Below are positions 1 through 10,989 of a stretch of DNA of 64,000 nucleotides, piece by piece. The stretch comes from Eucommia ulmoides (lineage: Eukaryota; Streptophyta; Magnoliopsida; Garryales; Eucommiaceae), in assembly GCA_016647705.1 (NCBI GenBank), contig CM028326.1:16865901-16929900 (forward strand), in the 5' to 3' direction. The stretch's first letter is position 1. The number at the start of each line of letters is the position of its first letter. The position numbers were made by a program, and so were the translations under genes. The notes beneath the pieces are model-generated. The model searched no databases. It was not told the DNA's origin and saw nothing but the letters and a program-made list of their open reading frames with translations.

Positions 1-1140
1 ATATTTAAGGGTACTTACTAATTATAATGACTTGATAATTTTTTTCAACTAATCTGTTTGTAGAGAAATGTGACAGAAATAGTTATAGCGATAATTATAA
101 AGTAAGTTTATGGCTTAATGATGATAAATCAAAATCAATATTGTCGAGCAAATGGAATATAAGATAAAAAAAAAAAAACATTTTGAAAAGATGATTTTTT
201 ATATTTCATAGGTAAAACAATATTCATACTTATATGATCATATTTCAACTCGATTAGGATCACACACGACACTTTGATATGATAAAAATACACGATCATA
301 TGTGTGTTACATAATATAATTGCATGGTAGATGAATTTGGTGCTTTACATTGATATACATTATTTCACAGTTTATGTACTATTCAAAACGATCTACTTGA
401 ACTAACTAAAATATTAAAAAATAAATTCCAGGTTGTATCGGTCCAATGGGCAAGATAGGCAGCCGACTAAGCAGTACCGAGAGTTGAAAAACTTATGTTA
501 GGGCAAAAATAGTCGATTAGGAAAGAAAGGCAGTAGACTGACATGTGTAGTAATGAAAAACTTGGATATGGAAAAAAAATGGTCGACCAAGCATGAATGG
601 TAGTCGATCTTCCTGGCAGAATGTCACAAAAAGATGAAAATTAATTAAGGCAGTCGATCAACTTTTAGGGCAGTCAACCGAGATTCTTCAGACTATTTTG
701 AAAAAACGAACGTTTTTCGATATCTTTATGCATTATTTTTTGTGATAAGTATTTTAAAATCATTTTGTAATATACCTAAATGAATTATTATTTATTAAAA
801 ATATTTTATATAGAGTTTTATGTGTAAAAAAATATTTGAAAAATGTATTTTATTTATTATATATAAGCCCATGATTTTTCAGATTTCCTATATCTTAATC
901 GGTGATCTTTGACCAATCTAACTTGCACCTAAATAGCAACACGTTTTTTGAAATAAATTGAATGAATATTGTGCTTTTTACTGTCCACATTCATTGATTA
1001 TTCGTAATTTAAATGAGATAAGTCATTGGAGTCAAATACTAAAGTCGTTTCGCTGATTTTTAGGGATGTAGATTTTGTGATTGTTATAGGTTTCTAATTT
1101 TGGGTTATTTAATATCATGAATTTCTTAGATATTATTAAG
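1..1140. other. AT-rich relic, possibly an old LTR
   Basis: I see no coding potential here. About 430-680 holds scattered TCGA-type words (GCAGTCGATCAAC, GGTCGACC-like) like those in the SIRE-like LTRs elsewhere in the window. A TATA-like TATATAAG lies near 862. Together with 3281-4260 this may be an older LTR interrupted by the solo LTR at 1146. That is inference from word content only; the ends are not resolved. Confidence 0.3.
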
Positions 1141-1145
1141 AAAGT

Positions 1146-3275
1146 AGTTGGCCCAGTAGGATACCCAAGAGGGAGGGTGAATTGAGTAATTAAAAAATAA
1201 TCAGAATAAAAATCAATAAATCAAATAATTAATTTTATACCTAAATTAATTATTATCTTTATAAAATAACGGAATTAATCAATCAACTAGGTGCACACAC
1301 AAACAACAAAAATAGACAAATTAAGAAAGCAACACACTAAAGATTTATACTGGTTCACCAAGCTACTCTTGGCTAATCCAGTCCCCCCGAGCTCCACGGA
1401 GGTCGCACCCTCTAAAACCAAAATTCCTTTAACGGTAGGAACCAAACCCTCATACCAATTCTTTTACAAGCTCAGAATTAACCTTTACAATTTTCTTTTC
1501 AAAGGCTAATGAATAATCTCTACTTTTTACAGGTTAAAGAATAACCTAATTCTTTTTAACACTTAGGCTCAAGAATCAAAACCTTAACAAAACACTCCAA
1601 ATATCTTTTTACCCAGTAAGGATTAAACTGTTACAAAATCACTCACAAACACGCAATTCTTATGTAGGAAGAATCACTACCTCAATCTCTTTACAGGAAA
1701 AGACTGAAACCCAACTACCCTTGATTAAATATCCCCAATGATATTTAACTCGTCACAACTTACCAATACAAAAATTGATAAGTAAATCTCACTCGGAGTT
1801 TCTATCACCCTAGATATATATAAACTCAATTAATATCCCAACTAGTGATAGAATTATGTGAGATGCAGAAATCTAATTTTAACAATATATGAGTAGCAAA
1901 TTGGAGCACGTAATCAGATTCAAAAAATTATTTGAAAGAATATTTTCTTTAAAAATAAAAAATAATTTCTAAGATCAATTTCCAAAATACAATAATAAAC
2001 AAATAATAATCAATATGAAAAGATCTTACTCGGAATCCACAGAATTAATGATGAAAACAAAGTAGCTTCAATTCCGGTATCAGCACAAATTGATCGCAGT
2101 GGATTATCAGAATCACTCTTAGAACAACTCAAAGTATCGTTGAATGATAACTCTTATAAACGCCCTCTCAAAAAGATATAGATTGATTTTATCTCTTAGA
2201 ATGATTAGAATGATTAGCTCTCTTAGAAAATTCGCAGTGCTATATAAGGGCACATGTAATCAGCCTCATAACGGCTAGTTTACAAGTATTATGATAATAA
2301 AATACTCTTATAGACCCTTCATAACATGAGGACTTCATTTAGGTTCAATTTCACTTAATAACAACTTTTAAAACTCTCAATTAAATCCCCAAAGTATTTC
2401 TCAATTAAAACAAATAAGTATAGAATCCATTTTAAGTACCAAATTGAGAAGCTTTAATAATTAATGAACCATATTGAAAGCATTTAATTATTATATGAAT
2501 CATATCTCAAATGTTAAGAATATCCCCAAAATCTCTCTTAAATCTTAACAAAAAACGGCTACTTTTGGATTTAAAATCGGATCAACCAATATCCTGAAAC
2601 TGCGCGTTCAGTCGACTACCAAGTCGATTGAAGGATACTGGAAGTAGCCCATGCACTTGGTTGGTCGACTCTTCAGTTGACTCGCAAATTCAAAGAGTTT
2701 TCCAAGCTTCCACAGGTCGACCGCTCTATCAACTCGCAGATTCAAAGAGTTTGCCAAGCTTCTATCGGTCGACCTTTCTGTCGACTCGTAGATTCAGAGA
2801 GTTCATCTTCTTTCTCCGGTCGACTTCTCAGTCGACTGTCCCCTCCTGAATATCTTCTCTGATCTCGTTTTTAGCTTACTTTATTTTACAATTTTGTCCC
2901 TTTATCCATATTTATATTCAAATGAACTCCATTAATACTCTTATATTCTATTTTAGTTATTCAAGAATATTTCTTTTTAATTCACATAGGAGCAAATAAA
3001 TATACTCAACTAAAACACACATAAAAGATAAAATTCATTTTGTACCGTGTGTGTGTTCCTAAATGTGATATTAAAAGTCTATATTTACCTGGGTTGTTTT
3101 CCCTAATGTCTTCAAATTCTTAATATTTATTCAACATCTTGATATATCTTCATTTAGCATCCATTCACTTTGACATCTTCATTATTGGAATTTTAAATCA
3201 CTGAAATACTTGGTTAAACATTAGTGCTACTAAAATATCAATACTTAATTGTTTATCAAAATCTTGGGATCAACA
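1146..3275 (-). mobile_element. Solo LTR, SIRE/Maximus-like Copia family (copy A)
   Basis: This is a 2130-bp unit flanked by a perfect 5-bp duplication AAAGT (1141-1145 and 3276-3280). On the minus strand it starts TGTTGATCC and ends GGCCAACT, one base off the family end CAACA. The minus orientation follows from a sister copy that is followed by a primer binding site (see 21061). A TATA-like box CCCTTATATA lies on the minus strand at 2241-2250. A palindrome-rich TCGAC block occupies about 2610-2840. No internal domain or PBS follows, so this is a solo LTR left by LTR-LTR recombination. The family name rests on the AATTCACCC(n)CTCTTGGGT-type end, the PPT context of sister copies and the env-like ORF at 24849. 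Confidence 0.85.
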
Positions 3276-3280
3276 AAAGT

Positions 3281-4260
3281 ATATAGAAAAATAGCTAAAA
3301 ACTTTTGAAAATTATTCTCTTCAATATTTATATTTGTGATCAATTTTTATGAGAGAGTGAGTGAGATTTTATGAAATAATTGTGAGATGATTATAGTCAT
3401 CTTCATATTGGGATGAATTTGCTTATTGATTTGATTTATTCTCCATACCCTAGTGAGATAATTTTTTATTTTATTCACCAAGATTTAAATTTTTATTTGA
3501 TTATTCATCTTCATACGATCTTTTTGAATTATACTTGTGATTATCTGTGATCAAATCTCTGTCTAAAAATACACATCATTTGAAGCGATATTTTTTGAGT
3601 TGAGTTTAAATCTTCGATAATCAATAATTGATCTTAAATAGGATATCATTTTTATTGATTATAGTGATTGTTAAAATCGTTGTCCGAACTCGCATTTCTA
3701 TACCTTTATTATTTTATTTAAACTAGTTAAATGATTTGATTGATATTATTTGAATTGTTTGACTACGCGCTCACATTGATGAACTCTAGATAAATTAACA
3801 CGTGGTTATTAATTTGACTATCTCTCTATCGTGTTAAATTTACTTCCATCACACTTAGTCAAGTTGAGATTTAATTGATATTCATAAGTGTTGGTAGAAA
3901 CTCTTGTGAGAAAAACAATTTGAATTTGTGAAGAATTGTAGCTAGGACTTAAGTGTAATTAGTTCAAGTAAAAATGTTTGTTTGAGTGTAGGAGTAATTC
4001 ACTCAAACATGGTGTAAGGGGATTGATTCTCATCTAGAAAGAGGATCAAAATTTAGTGGATTGAATTCAATTTGATATGGAAAAGATCTCATCAAATATG
4101 TAATCTCATAACTATAGAGCGGATTTTCATTAGTGAAATTGGGTCGAATAAAAAAATAGGATTAAATAGTTTATTTTTGGAAGTTTTATTGTTTAGTGCC
4201 CCTTAGACAGATAGTCTAGTAAAATAACATTCTCTAATAATTTAGGATTTTTTAACATGG
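3281..4260. other. Non-coding continuation of the target of solo LTR A
   Basis: This is AT-rich sequence without ORFs. About 3960-4220 (GTTTGAGTGTAGGAG, GGGGATTGATTCTC and following) has the look of an LTR 3' end, but no boundary or PBS can be fixed. It would be the second half of the relic described at 1-1140. Confidence 0.25.
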
Positions 4261-4319
4261 GCCCCAAAACCCTTTCATATATTAGAATTTTCCCCTTATA
4301 ACAATAGCAAATTAAAATA

Positions 4320-4591
4320 AACCTCATCTACCATCCGTGAGTTTTCCTCATAGAGAGAGGCGCATGAGAGGTCTACAATAGGAAGGTAGACTTTTGTGGG
4401 GAGAAATTTTTGCAGTCAAGTAAAATTGGAAGGTAGGCTTTTAGCAGTAAGGGTTCTTCATCATAACCAAGAGAGCATTCCGTTGCTTGGTGCATACGCA
4501 TCACCGGTGTCACTACTACAATCGCCTTCGCCGTCCATTGTAATCGCCGTTGCCGTCCAATGTAATAGTTGTAGTCGTCCTGTCCATCTCT
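4320..4591 (+). other. Possible 5' exon of a decayed or unrecognised gene
   Basis: This stretch is richer in GC than its surroundings and ends in CATCTCTG followed by GTAAGTT, a good splice-donor consensus at 4592. The sequence after it is T-rich and intron-like for over 1 kb. A 66-residue ORF (4396-4596) covers it, but the peptide matches nothing I recognise and runs into the donor. It could be a transcribed leader exon. Evidence is composition and one splice motif only. Confidence 0.25.
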
Positions 4592-5369
4592 GGTAAGTTG
4601 GAACATCTTAGTCTATTTTTGTTTCATCTCCCCCAATTTATTCTCTTATTAGGGGTTAGGGCTTCGCAAGTAATTGTGCAGTAAAAATCATCTAAAAACT
4701 TGCTTCAGGTTCAGTCTCTTCTTCTTCTTTTTTTGGAATTTCGGATCAATGATTTCATTTTCTCTTTCGATTTTTTTGTTCAAGTCTCGTAGCTTCTATA
4801 TCTTGTACTGTTAAATTAGTTACTCAGAAAGCTTGTCATTAGCATATACAAAAGCATTTGGTTTGGATTAATAAAGTTTCATAGTCTTTATTCTATATTT
4901 TGTCCACTCGATTGCGTTGCATTTGTTGAGTTTTTTCAATATTAGGGTTTATGCTGGAACTCAGCCAATAGTCTTGATTCTTACTACGAGTTTGAGGGTT
5001 TAAATTGGAGCTCAGCCAATAGTTTTCACAGTTTCTGTTTTATATTTTTGTTCCCAATAATTAAATTTTAGAATATTTACTGAGAAGTCTCCTTAATGCA
5101 ATATAGGTGTTCAAGATATGTTGTAGTGTAGTTGTGTTTAACTCATTTTGTGTAAGTATTTTTCGATTAATTTTTAGGTTACTGCGTGACTATTGTTTGG
5201 ATACTGTTTTGCTCAAGTTTGGTCACAAATGGTTTGGTTATTGTTTCTGTTCTATATTTCTGTTCCAGCTAATAAAATTTTGGAATATTTACTGTGTAAC
5301 AAAAAATTGATGTTGGGTTCTTGGTTTGGATTTCCATCTTCTTCCTTTCTATTGTTGATATTTGATTTC

Positions 5370-5900
5370 TTGAAATAGTTACTGTGTAACAAAAATCAAC
5401 ATATAAAGTCTTGTTTGAGATTAACATTTTGTTACTTTTCATTTTTTTTTGTGGGGTTGTTGAGAAAATAATTACTATGTAGTAAAAATCGACGTTTAAT
5501 AATTGTGTAGCAAAAATCGATGTTGATTTCTTGGTCCAAATTTTCATATTCTTCCTTTTTCTCGTTGATGTTTGATTTATTGAGATTTTTACTGTGTAGC
5601 AAAAATCAACAATTGAGTATTGTTTTGGATTAACATCCTATTACTTTTCATTTTTGATGTGGGATTGTTGAGAAAATAATTACTATGTAGCAAAAATCGA
5701 TGTTGAATTCTTGATCCAAATTTCCATTTTCTTCATTTTTCTTGTTTACGTTTCGAGTTGTTGAATTATTTACTGTATAGTAAAAATCAACAATTGAGTT
5801 TTGTTTTGAATTAATTTCTTGTTACTTTTCATTTTGATGTGGAGTTGTTAAGAAAATAATTATTGTGTAGCCAAAATTGATGTTTAAAAGTTTGTTACAC
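5370..5900. repeat. Degenerate tandem repeat, block 1
   Basis: Several copies of a unit of very roughly 100-200 bp carry the phrase TTACTGTGTAGCAAAAATC, then GTTTTGGATTAACAT, then TTACTTTTCATTTTTGATG, then GTTGTTGAGAAAATAATTA. Copies lie near 5380, 5465, 5585, 5680, 5765 and 5855, and differ by substitutions and small indels. The block lies in the intron-like sequence after the possible exon at 4320-4591. Confidence 0.6.
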
Positions 5901-5920
5901 GAGTAAGGTAGACTAATTGG

Positions 5921-5944
5921 TATGACGACGATGACGACAACTAA
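5921..5944 (+). other. Possible short exon start followed by a donor
   Basis: ATGACGACGATGACGACAAC then TAAG precedes GTGAGAC, so a short Met-Thr rich start could be spliced here. Downstream, about 6078-6200 is less AT-rich and could encode a further piece. No homologue is recognised. Evidence is weak. Confidence 0.15.
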
Positions 5945-6299
5945 GGTGAGACTATGGTTTTGCATCATTTTTTTGGTTTAAAGATCGGTTCCTATATTAT
6001 GTTTTTTTTTACTTTTTTGTGAACTTTTCTATCAAAAAGCAAGATATTAGTTTTTTTTATTCGTGTTTTTTTTTAATGGATAAAGGGGAAGATTTGGCTT
6101 GAAATTGGGATACTGACTGGGTAGAGGCGGAGAATCTTGCTTTTGATGATTCTCCAATCTCATATTCTCAAGTTAAACAACACTCACTCTTCTAAGTGGA
6201 ACTCTGTTTGGATCAACATTAACTATCTTCTGTGGCTGCAACTACCATTGCCGCCTCTGCTACCTCGTGTTTTGGAATTTGCTACATCGTATTTCTTGG

Positions 6300-6770
6300 G
6301 AAAAATTACTGTACATTAATATTTAGCAAAAATTATTGTACATTAATATTTAGTGAAAAACTCCAGGGTTTGTATTTCTATTTTCTTGATGTTCGTGATA
6401 TTTAAGTTCTTTAAATTTGTTACTGTACAATAAAAATCTACTATTCGAGTCAAGTTTTGGATTGCTATTTTTTTCCATTACATAAGTGATGTTTGAGTTC
6501 TTTGTGCTTGTTACTGTACAACAAAAAAGTCACTATTCACGTCAATTTTGGATTGCTATTTTCATCTATTGCATTGTGTGGAGTTTAAGTTCTTTGAGTT
6601 TGTTACTGTACGACAAAAATCAACTATTCGAGTCAAGTTTTGGATTGCTATTTTCTTCTGTTACATGAGTGATGTTTCGGTTCCTGGAATTAGTTACTGT
6701 ACAACAAAATTTCATATTCAAGTCAAGTTTTTGGATTGCTATTTTCTTCCATTGCATTTATTGAATATTG
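6300..6770. repeat. Degenerate tandem repeat, block 2
   Basis: About five copies (near 6415, 6505, 6600, 6690 and 6780) share GTTACTGTACAACAAAAATC, then ATTCGAGTCAAGTTTTGG, then ATTGCTATTTTCTTC. They are spaced about 90-100 bp apart. The TTACTGT..CAAAAAT core is shared with block 1, so both blocks probably descend from one repeat. Short ORFs here are by-products of the repeat. Confidence 0.65.
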
Positions 6771-6864
6771 AGTTATTGGAATTTGTTAGCAGCAGGGACA
6801 TTTGCTACTCAATAATATTGCTCCCTTGTAATATGTTTCTACATAATCATAATAACTATATGTT

Positions 6865-7130
6865 TTACACAAATTGAAGGCAATGTAAATATTTACTATA
6901 CAGTAACTTTCATGAAGTGATTGTGAATTTGAGAATAATTGTTATGTAGTAACAACACATTTTTTGCAATCAAAGTAGCAAAATCTCAAATTTTCTGCAA
7001 AATCAATCCACCAATACAATTATTGTTGTACAATAATAATCATAATAACTGTACACTTTACACAAATTGAACGTAATATTGATATTTACTATACAGTAAC
7101 TTTCGTGAAGTGATTGTGAATTTAGGATAT
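6865..7130. repeat. Two-copy direct repeat, block 3
   Basis: Two copies of about 70 bp (near 6868-6935 and 7056-7125) share TTACACAAATTGAA, ATTTACTATACAGTAACTTT and GAAGTGATTGTGAATTT, offset by about 188 bp. The TACTATACAGTA core again recalls blocks 1 and 2. Confidence 0.6.
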
Positions 7131-7722
7131 TTATGGCAAATAGGTTTATTATAATTGAATAATAAGTACCGCCAGACACTAAATCGCTGTCGCGCAGTCA
7201 CCGTCGTAAAATACCATCGAGACCGCTCCATGCAGACAACCCTTGTTGCCGGAAAATACTTGCTGCCGAAGTGGAATATTATAAATTGCCGCCGCAAAAC
7301 CTAAATCTCCATTGTTTTAATGCTTCCCATTCCATTGGCATTGTTAATCGAAGAGCTACAATCCGAATCGAAATACTCACTTAAAAAATGAGTTTGATTA
7401 TTGGTGTTTATTTTTATAAATTGTGAGTTATTAAGGAAGTGACGTTGAGCATTTTTAGTGAGACTTTACTTTTGATTTTCTTTTTGACTAAAAAATAATC
7501 AATAAAGATATCAAAATAGAAATGATGAAATGTATATCAAAATAGTATAATTTTTATGAATTTAATTTATTGTAAACGTTCAAAAAACGTTTGTGGGTTA
7601 GTAATGACATTTGACTATTTTTTATAGAAAGTGGTATTAATTGTAAATTGGATGATATATGTGGATAATTGTTTAAGGAAAAATGATGACTATTTAATCA
7701 ATGTTATTGGGAAACTAAAAAC
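7131..7722. other. No gene seen
   Basis: About 7165-7320 is somewhat GC-richer but encodes only short unrecognised ORFs. The rest is AT-rich. Nothing further can be supported. Confidence 0.5.
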
Positions 7723-7725
7723 TTA

Positions 7726-8431
7726 GGTGGCGTTTGGTAACCGTTTCTGTTTCCATTCTAGCAGTGGGATAGGATGGGATGAAAATTTTGTTTTCTTCTT
7801 AGGAATAGAATCGCATTTGGTAACGATAATTTTTTTTTTTTTTTTTTTTTTTTTGGGAAGAGAATTGTGTTTGGTAACGATTTTATCCTAAAATCTTTTT
7901 ATTTTTTTTATTTTTTTTTTTATGTTTTGGCCGGACGGTAGTGGCGCCGTCGCCGGCCGGCCAGCGGTACTCCGGCGACGGCGGACGGCGTCCTCCGGCC
8001 ACGGCAGGCCGGCAGTGCTCCAGCGCCGGCGCCGGCGACGACCGGGCAGCGGTGACGAATGGGTAACAGTGGCAGGTGGCCAGAAAGTTTTTCGGCCGGC
8101 TGATGACCGGCGACGTCTGCCGGAGATGGGCGGCGGTAGACGGCGGGGGACGGAGGCGGTGGACGGTTGCCGGGGACGGCGGACGGTGCTCGGCGGCGGT
8201 GGTCGGACGGTGGATGAACAATGATCGTGTGTTTTGGAAATGGAATGGGAATAATGAGAAACAATTTTTTTTTGTTTCTCATTTTTTAAGAAAAAAGTTG
8301 GCACAATTCTCAAATGGGAATGAAATGGAAACGAAAACAAAAATTACTAAACGCTATTCCCAAACAGAATTCCCAAAAATCTGGGAATGGGATGAGAATT
8401 TTTAGAATGAAAACGGTTACCAAACGGGGCC
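7726..8431. mobile_element. Tourist/PIF-Harbinger-like MITE with GC-rich core
   Basis: The 706-bp element is flanked by TTA (7723-7725 and 8432-8434), the 3-bp target duplication of PIF/Harbinger and Tourist elements. Its ends are imperfect inverted repeats: GGTGGCGTTTGGTAACCGTT at the left against GGCCCCGTTTGGTAACCGTT read inward from the right. Subterminal GGAATGGGAATGA-like words also recur inverted. About 7925-8220 is strongly GC-rich (CCGGCGACGG and similar) and abruptly different from both flanks. It gives ORFs in several frames, which argues against a real protein. No transposase is present, so the element is non-autonomous. Confidence 0.75.
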
Positions 8432-8434
8432 TTA

Positions 8435-8980
8435 GTCATTGACGTTTTGTTTTGTTTGTTTGTTTTTTTCTTTTTCTTCGCGTGATTAATTGATTTTGCA
8501 AAAAGATTATAAAATAACCGAGTAGATTTGTGTTTCTAGTATGACCAAACAATCATTTTGCCTTGTTTTTTTTCCTCTTTCTCCACTTTTTTTTAGCCGT
8601 TGTTCATCTAAATAGTCTGTAGTAATTCTAAAACTTTTCACTGAAGCCCTAATAAAAAAGCTCAAAGACTACAACAAATTTCTACCATTTGTTTCTTTCT
8701 TGTTTTGAAGCAAAACTTTGGTTGCATGTCTGTGTGCCTTACGCATCAACAGTTCTTTAAAAAGACACAGATAAATTTGTAATGGGCCTAGTATATTTTG
8801 GTGCTCCCAATAGAGTGGGGGTACAAATGAACTATTTTTGTTCTTTTGGGTTTGGGTCCGCCTTACGTCCTCAGTGTAATTTGGAACAAAAAAATATTTT
8901 TGTTTGTAATTGTGATACTGTTTTTTCTATTTTTATTTTTTTATTATACGGTAAATTATATCTGAGTCAGTTTATGTGCA
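8435..8980. other. No gene seen
   Basis: AT-rich, T-rich sequence. I find no recognisable protein, RNA gene or repeat. Confidence 0.5.
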
Positions 8981-8984
8981 TTTC

Positions 8985-9155
8985 GATTAATCATCTCTCC
9001 AACGATCTTACGAACGCACTCCCCACATAGACTTAATGTATTCAGGTTTAAATTCAAAATTTAATTCTTAAAGTGCTGTCTAGAAGAGTCAAATCATGAT
9101 AACTAAACTAACAACCAGACTAACGCCTCATGTAATTGTAATTGTAAAGAGTGTT
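8985..9155 (-). repeat. SINE-like dispersed repeat, copy 1
   Basis: It shares AATCATCTCTCC, then TTAAATTCAAAATTTAATTC, then GTCAAATCATGA, then AACCAGACTAACGCCTC with 42815-42990 and, more weakly, 40650-40850. On the minus strand the unit begins GAGGCGTTAGTCTGGTTG, which resembles a pol III A box, and carries a TGATT.GAC.. B-box-like word. This suggests a tRNA-derived SINE, but I cannot fix the tail or a target duplication. Confidence 0.45.
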
Positions 9156-9354
9156 TCATGCTTAATAAATTGCAACGGCTTATTTTTATACCTACTTAGA
9201 TTTATACATTACATTACTACATGAGTTACAGTTATCTTTTTTAATTAATAGTAAATGAGTCAAAATAATTGGTCACTTTATTTTTTTATATTCAAATTGA
9301 AGGCAATTAAAATTAAAATTAATAAAAATAAATATTTAAATTATAATGAAGATA

Positions 9355-9627
9355 ATTAGTTCAAATTAAATAACTACTCTAATTAACTGTAGATTAGTCA
9401 ATATAATCCCCTTAAACAGGTATTTCTACTTAACTATAAATTATTCAAAAAAATAATTTTCCAATTAAAAATTTATTTCCAATATTTCTAATTGAATGTA
9501 ATTTGGTTGACATGATTAGTTCTAATTCAACAACAATTTCTAATTAATTGTAAATTAGTCAACATAATTAGTTCTAATTAAAAAATTATTTCTAACTGAC
9601 TGTAAGTTAGTCAAAATAATTAGTTCT
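9355..9627. repeat. AT-rich tandem repeat of about 60 bp
   Basis: Four or so degenerate copies contain TTTCTAATTAATTGTAAATT, AGTCAACATAATTAGTTCT and variants. The MULE-like MITE at 9628 was inserted into this array, because the repeat word ATTAGTTCT flanks it and TTGTAAATTAGTTATTCTG continues beyond it. Confidence 0.6.
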
Positions 9628-10418
9628 AGGGCTTATTACACTTTGTACCCTTGCACTTTGTACCTCTCCAAGATTTTTATTAGCATTTACACTCTCTGTA
9701 CTTGAGATTCAAGTGCGCGCAAGAATGAACTATTCTATTAACTTTAACGGTCAAAAGATAAAAATCAATGTTAAATGACATTTAAAATTTTTAAAAGATT
9801 TTAATAGGGATCATATTCATTTATCATCTTCCTTAACCCAACACCGATGGCCACCACCTCCCTCAACACAACATCAATGGCCACCACATCCCTGATGGCC
9901 ACTAGAACACTGATGGATGGCCACCACCCTTATGAACAACCACATACCAACTAACAGCCACTATTGTCTTTTGTCTCTCGCTTCACTTATCACCTCTCTC
10001 TATAAAAGATACACACACATATGTACAAAATGCGTATAGATCCTTGCTCGGATATCGGACCTTTCTCTCTCTATGTGTATATATATTATAGAGAGAGAGG
10101 ACGTCTCTGGATATTGGAGAGACGCTAGAACGGAATGCCGGAACAGAGTAGAGGAAGGATTGAAATGAAAAAGAAAAAAAAAAATTGGGACCTTTAAATT
10201 TGAATGACTTTTAAATAGACCCATTAAATTAGTTAGAGACAAATGACAAAATTATGCTTACTTTTAAAGTGAAATAGCGAAATTACACTTATTTATGTTA
10301 GAGTTTTAGCCATTGCATTTAAGTTTGAAGCACAGGGGGTATAAATACATATGAAAATACTATAGGAATACAAAATGTAATTCTCTCTAACCACAAGGGG
10401 TAAAAAGTGTAATTAGCC
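9628..10418. mobile_element. MULE-type MITE with 9-bp target duplication
   Basis: The 791-bp element is flanked by ATTAGTTCT at 9619-9627 and 10419-10427, a 9-bp duplication typical of Mutator-like elements. The terminal inverted repeats begin GGGCTTATTACACTTTGTAC on the left and, read inward from the right, GGCTAATTACACTTTTTACC. The interior has GGCCACCAC repeats (about 9840-9930) and CTCT/GAGA tracts (about 10050-10110). No transposase is encoded. Because the array at 9355 is repetitive, part of the duplication could be target repeat. The interior resembles that of 60120-60960, so both belong to one family. Confidence 0.7.
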
Positions 10419-10427
10419 ATTAGTTCT

Positions 10428-10870
10428 GTAACTCTTTATAATTATTTGTAAATTAGTTATTCTGTTTTTATTAAAATAAAGACCAAGGATGTAAGGATTG
10501 AGAAAATCGATGCTTTTACAAGAGGATTCTCCAGCTTCGTTCACCTTGCCCGCAATGCGTACTCCATTAGAGGTGAGGTTAGGGTACAAGAATTATTTCA
10601 ACGATGTAAGATTTGCGCGAATGATGATACAGGTATTTAGTGCTTTTTTTGTTGTTTTTTTTTTTTGAAATTTTTGTTTGTTGAACCCATATGTTGTTGA
10701 TGTTGTTTTTCAGCTTATTTGAGTTGAAAAAATCAATTCGTTAAATATTTCAACGAAACAATCATGATAAAGAAATCGGGCATCATCCTCATAAAGTGAA
10801 ACATTTGTTGTTTGATGAAGAAAAGCCTAATTGCATTAGAATAAGGGGATATAATATTTCTTACTATACG
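10428..10870 (+). other. Unrecognised segment, possible gene fragment
   Basis: About 10480-10640 is open in one frame (AAAATCGATGCTTTTACAAG and GGTTAGGGTACAAGAATT lie in it) and ends near a possible donor (ACAGGTATTTAG), followed by T-rich sequence. The translation matches no family I recognise. Confidence 0.2.
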
Positions 10871-10989
10871 GTACCAAACTTACGATGTAGCACACAAGAC
10901 TTCCCCTGAAAACAAGCATCACAGTCATACAAAAATAAAAACCAAACGCTTCTGACTAATAAAAGGAGAACTCACCCAGTGCCAACGTG

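Noticed and set aside
5269-5547. Minus-strand ORF of 92 residues with repeated LYVDFCYTV-like units
   Set aside because: It is the antisense translation of the degenerate tandem repeat, block 1.
5370-6770. CRISPR-like array (regular short repeats)
   Set aside because: Repeats are degenerate, units vary in length, spacers are themselves repetitive, and the window is plant nuclear DNA.
7883-8405. Overlapping ORFs of 100-150 residues on both strands
   Set aside because: They occupy the GC-rich core of a MITE, occur in many frames at once and show no domain. They are products of base composition.
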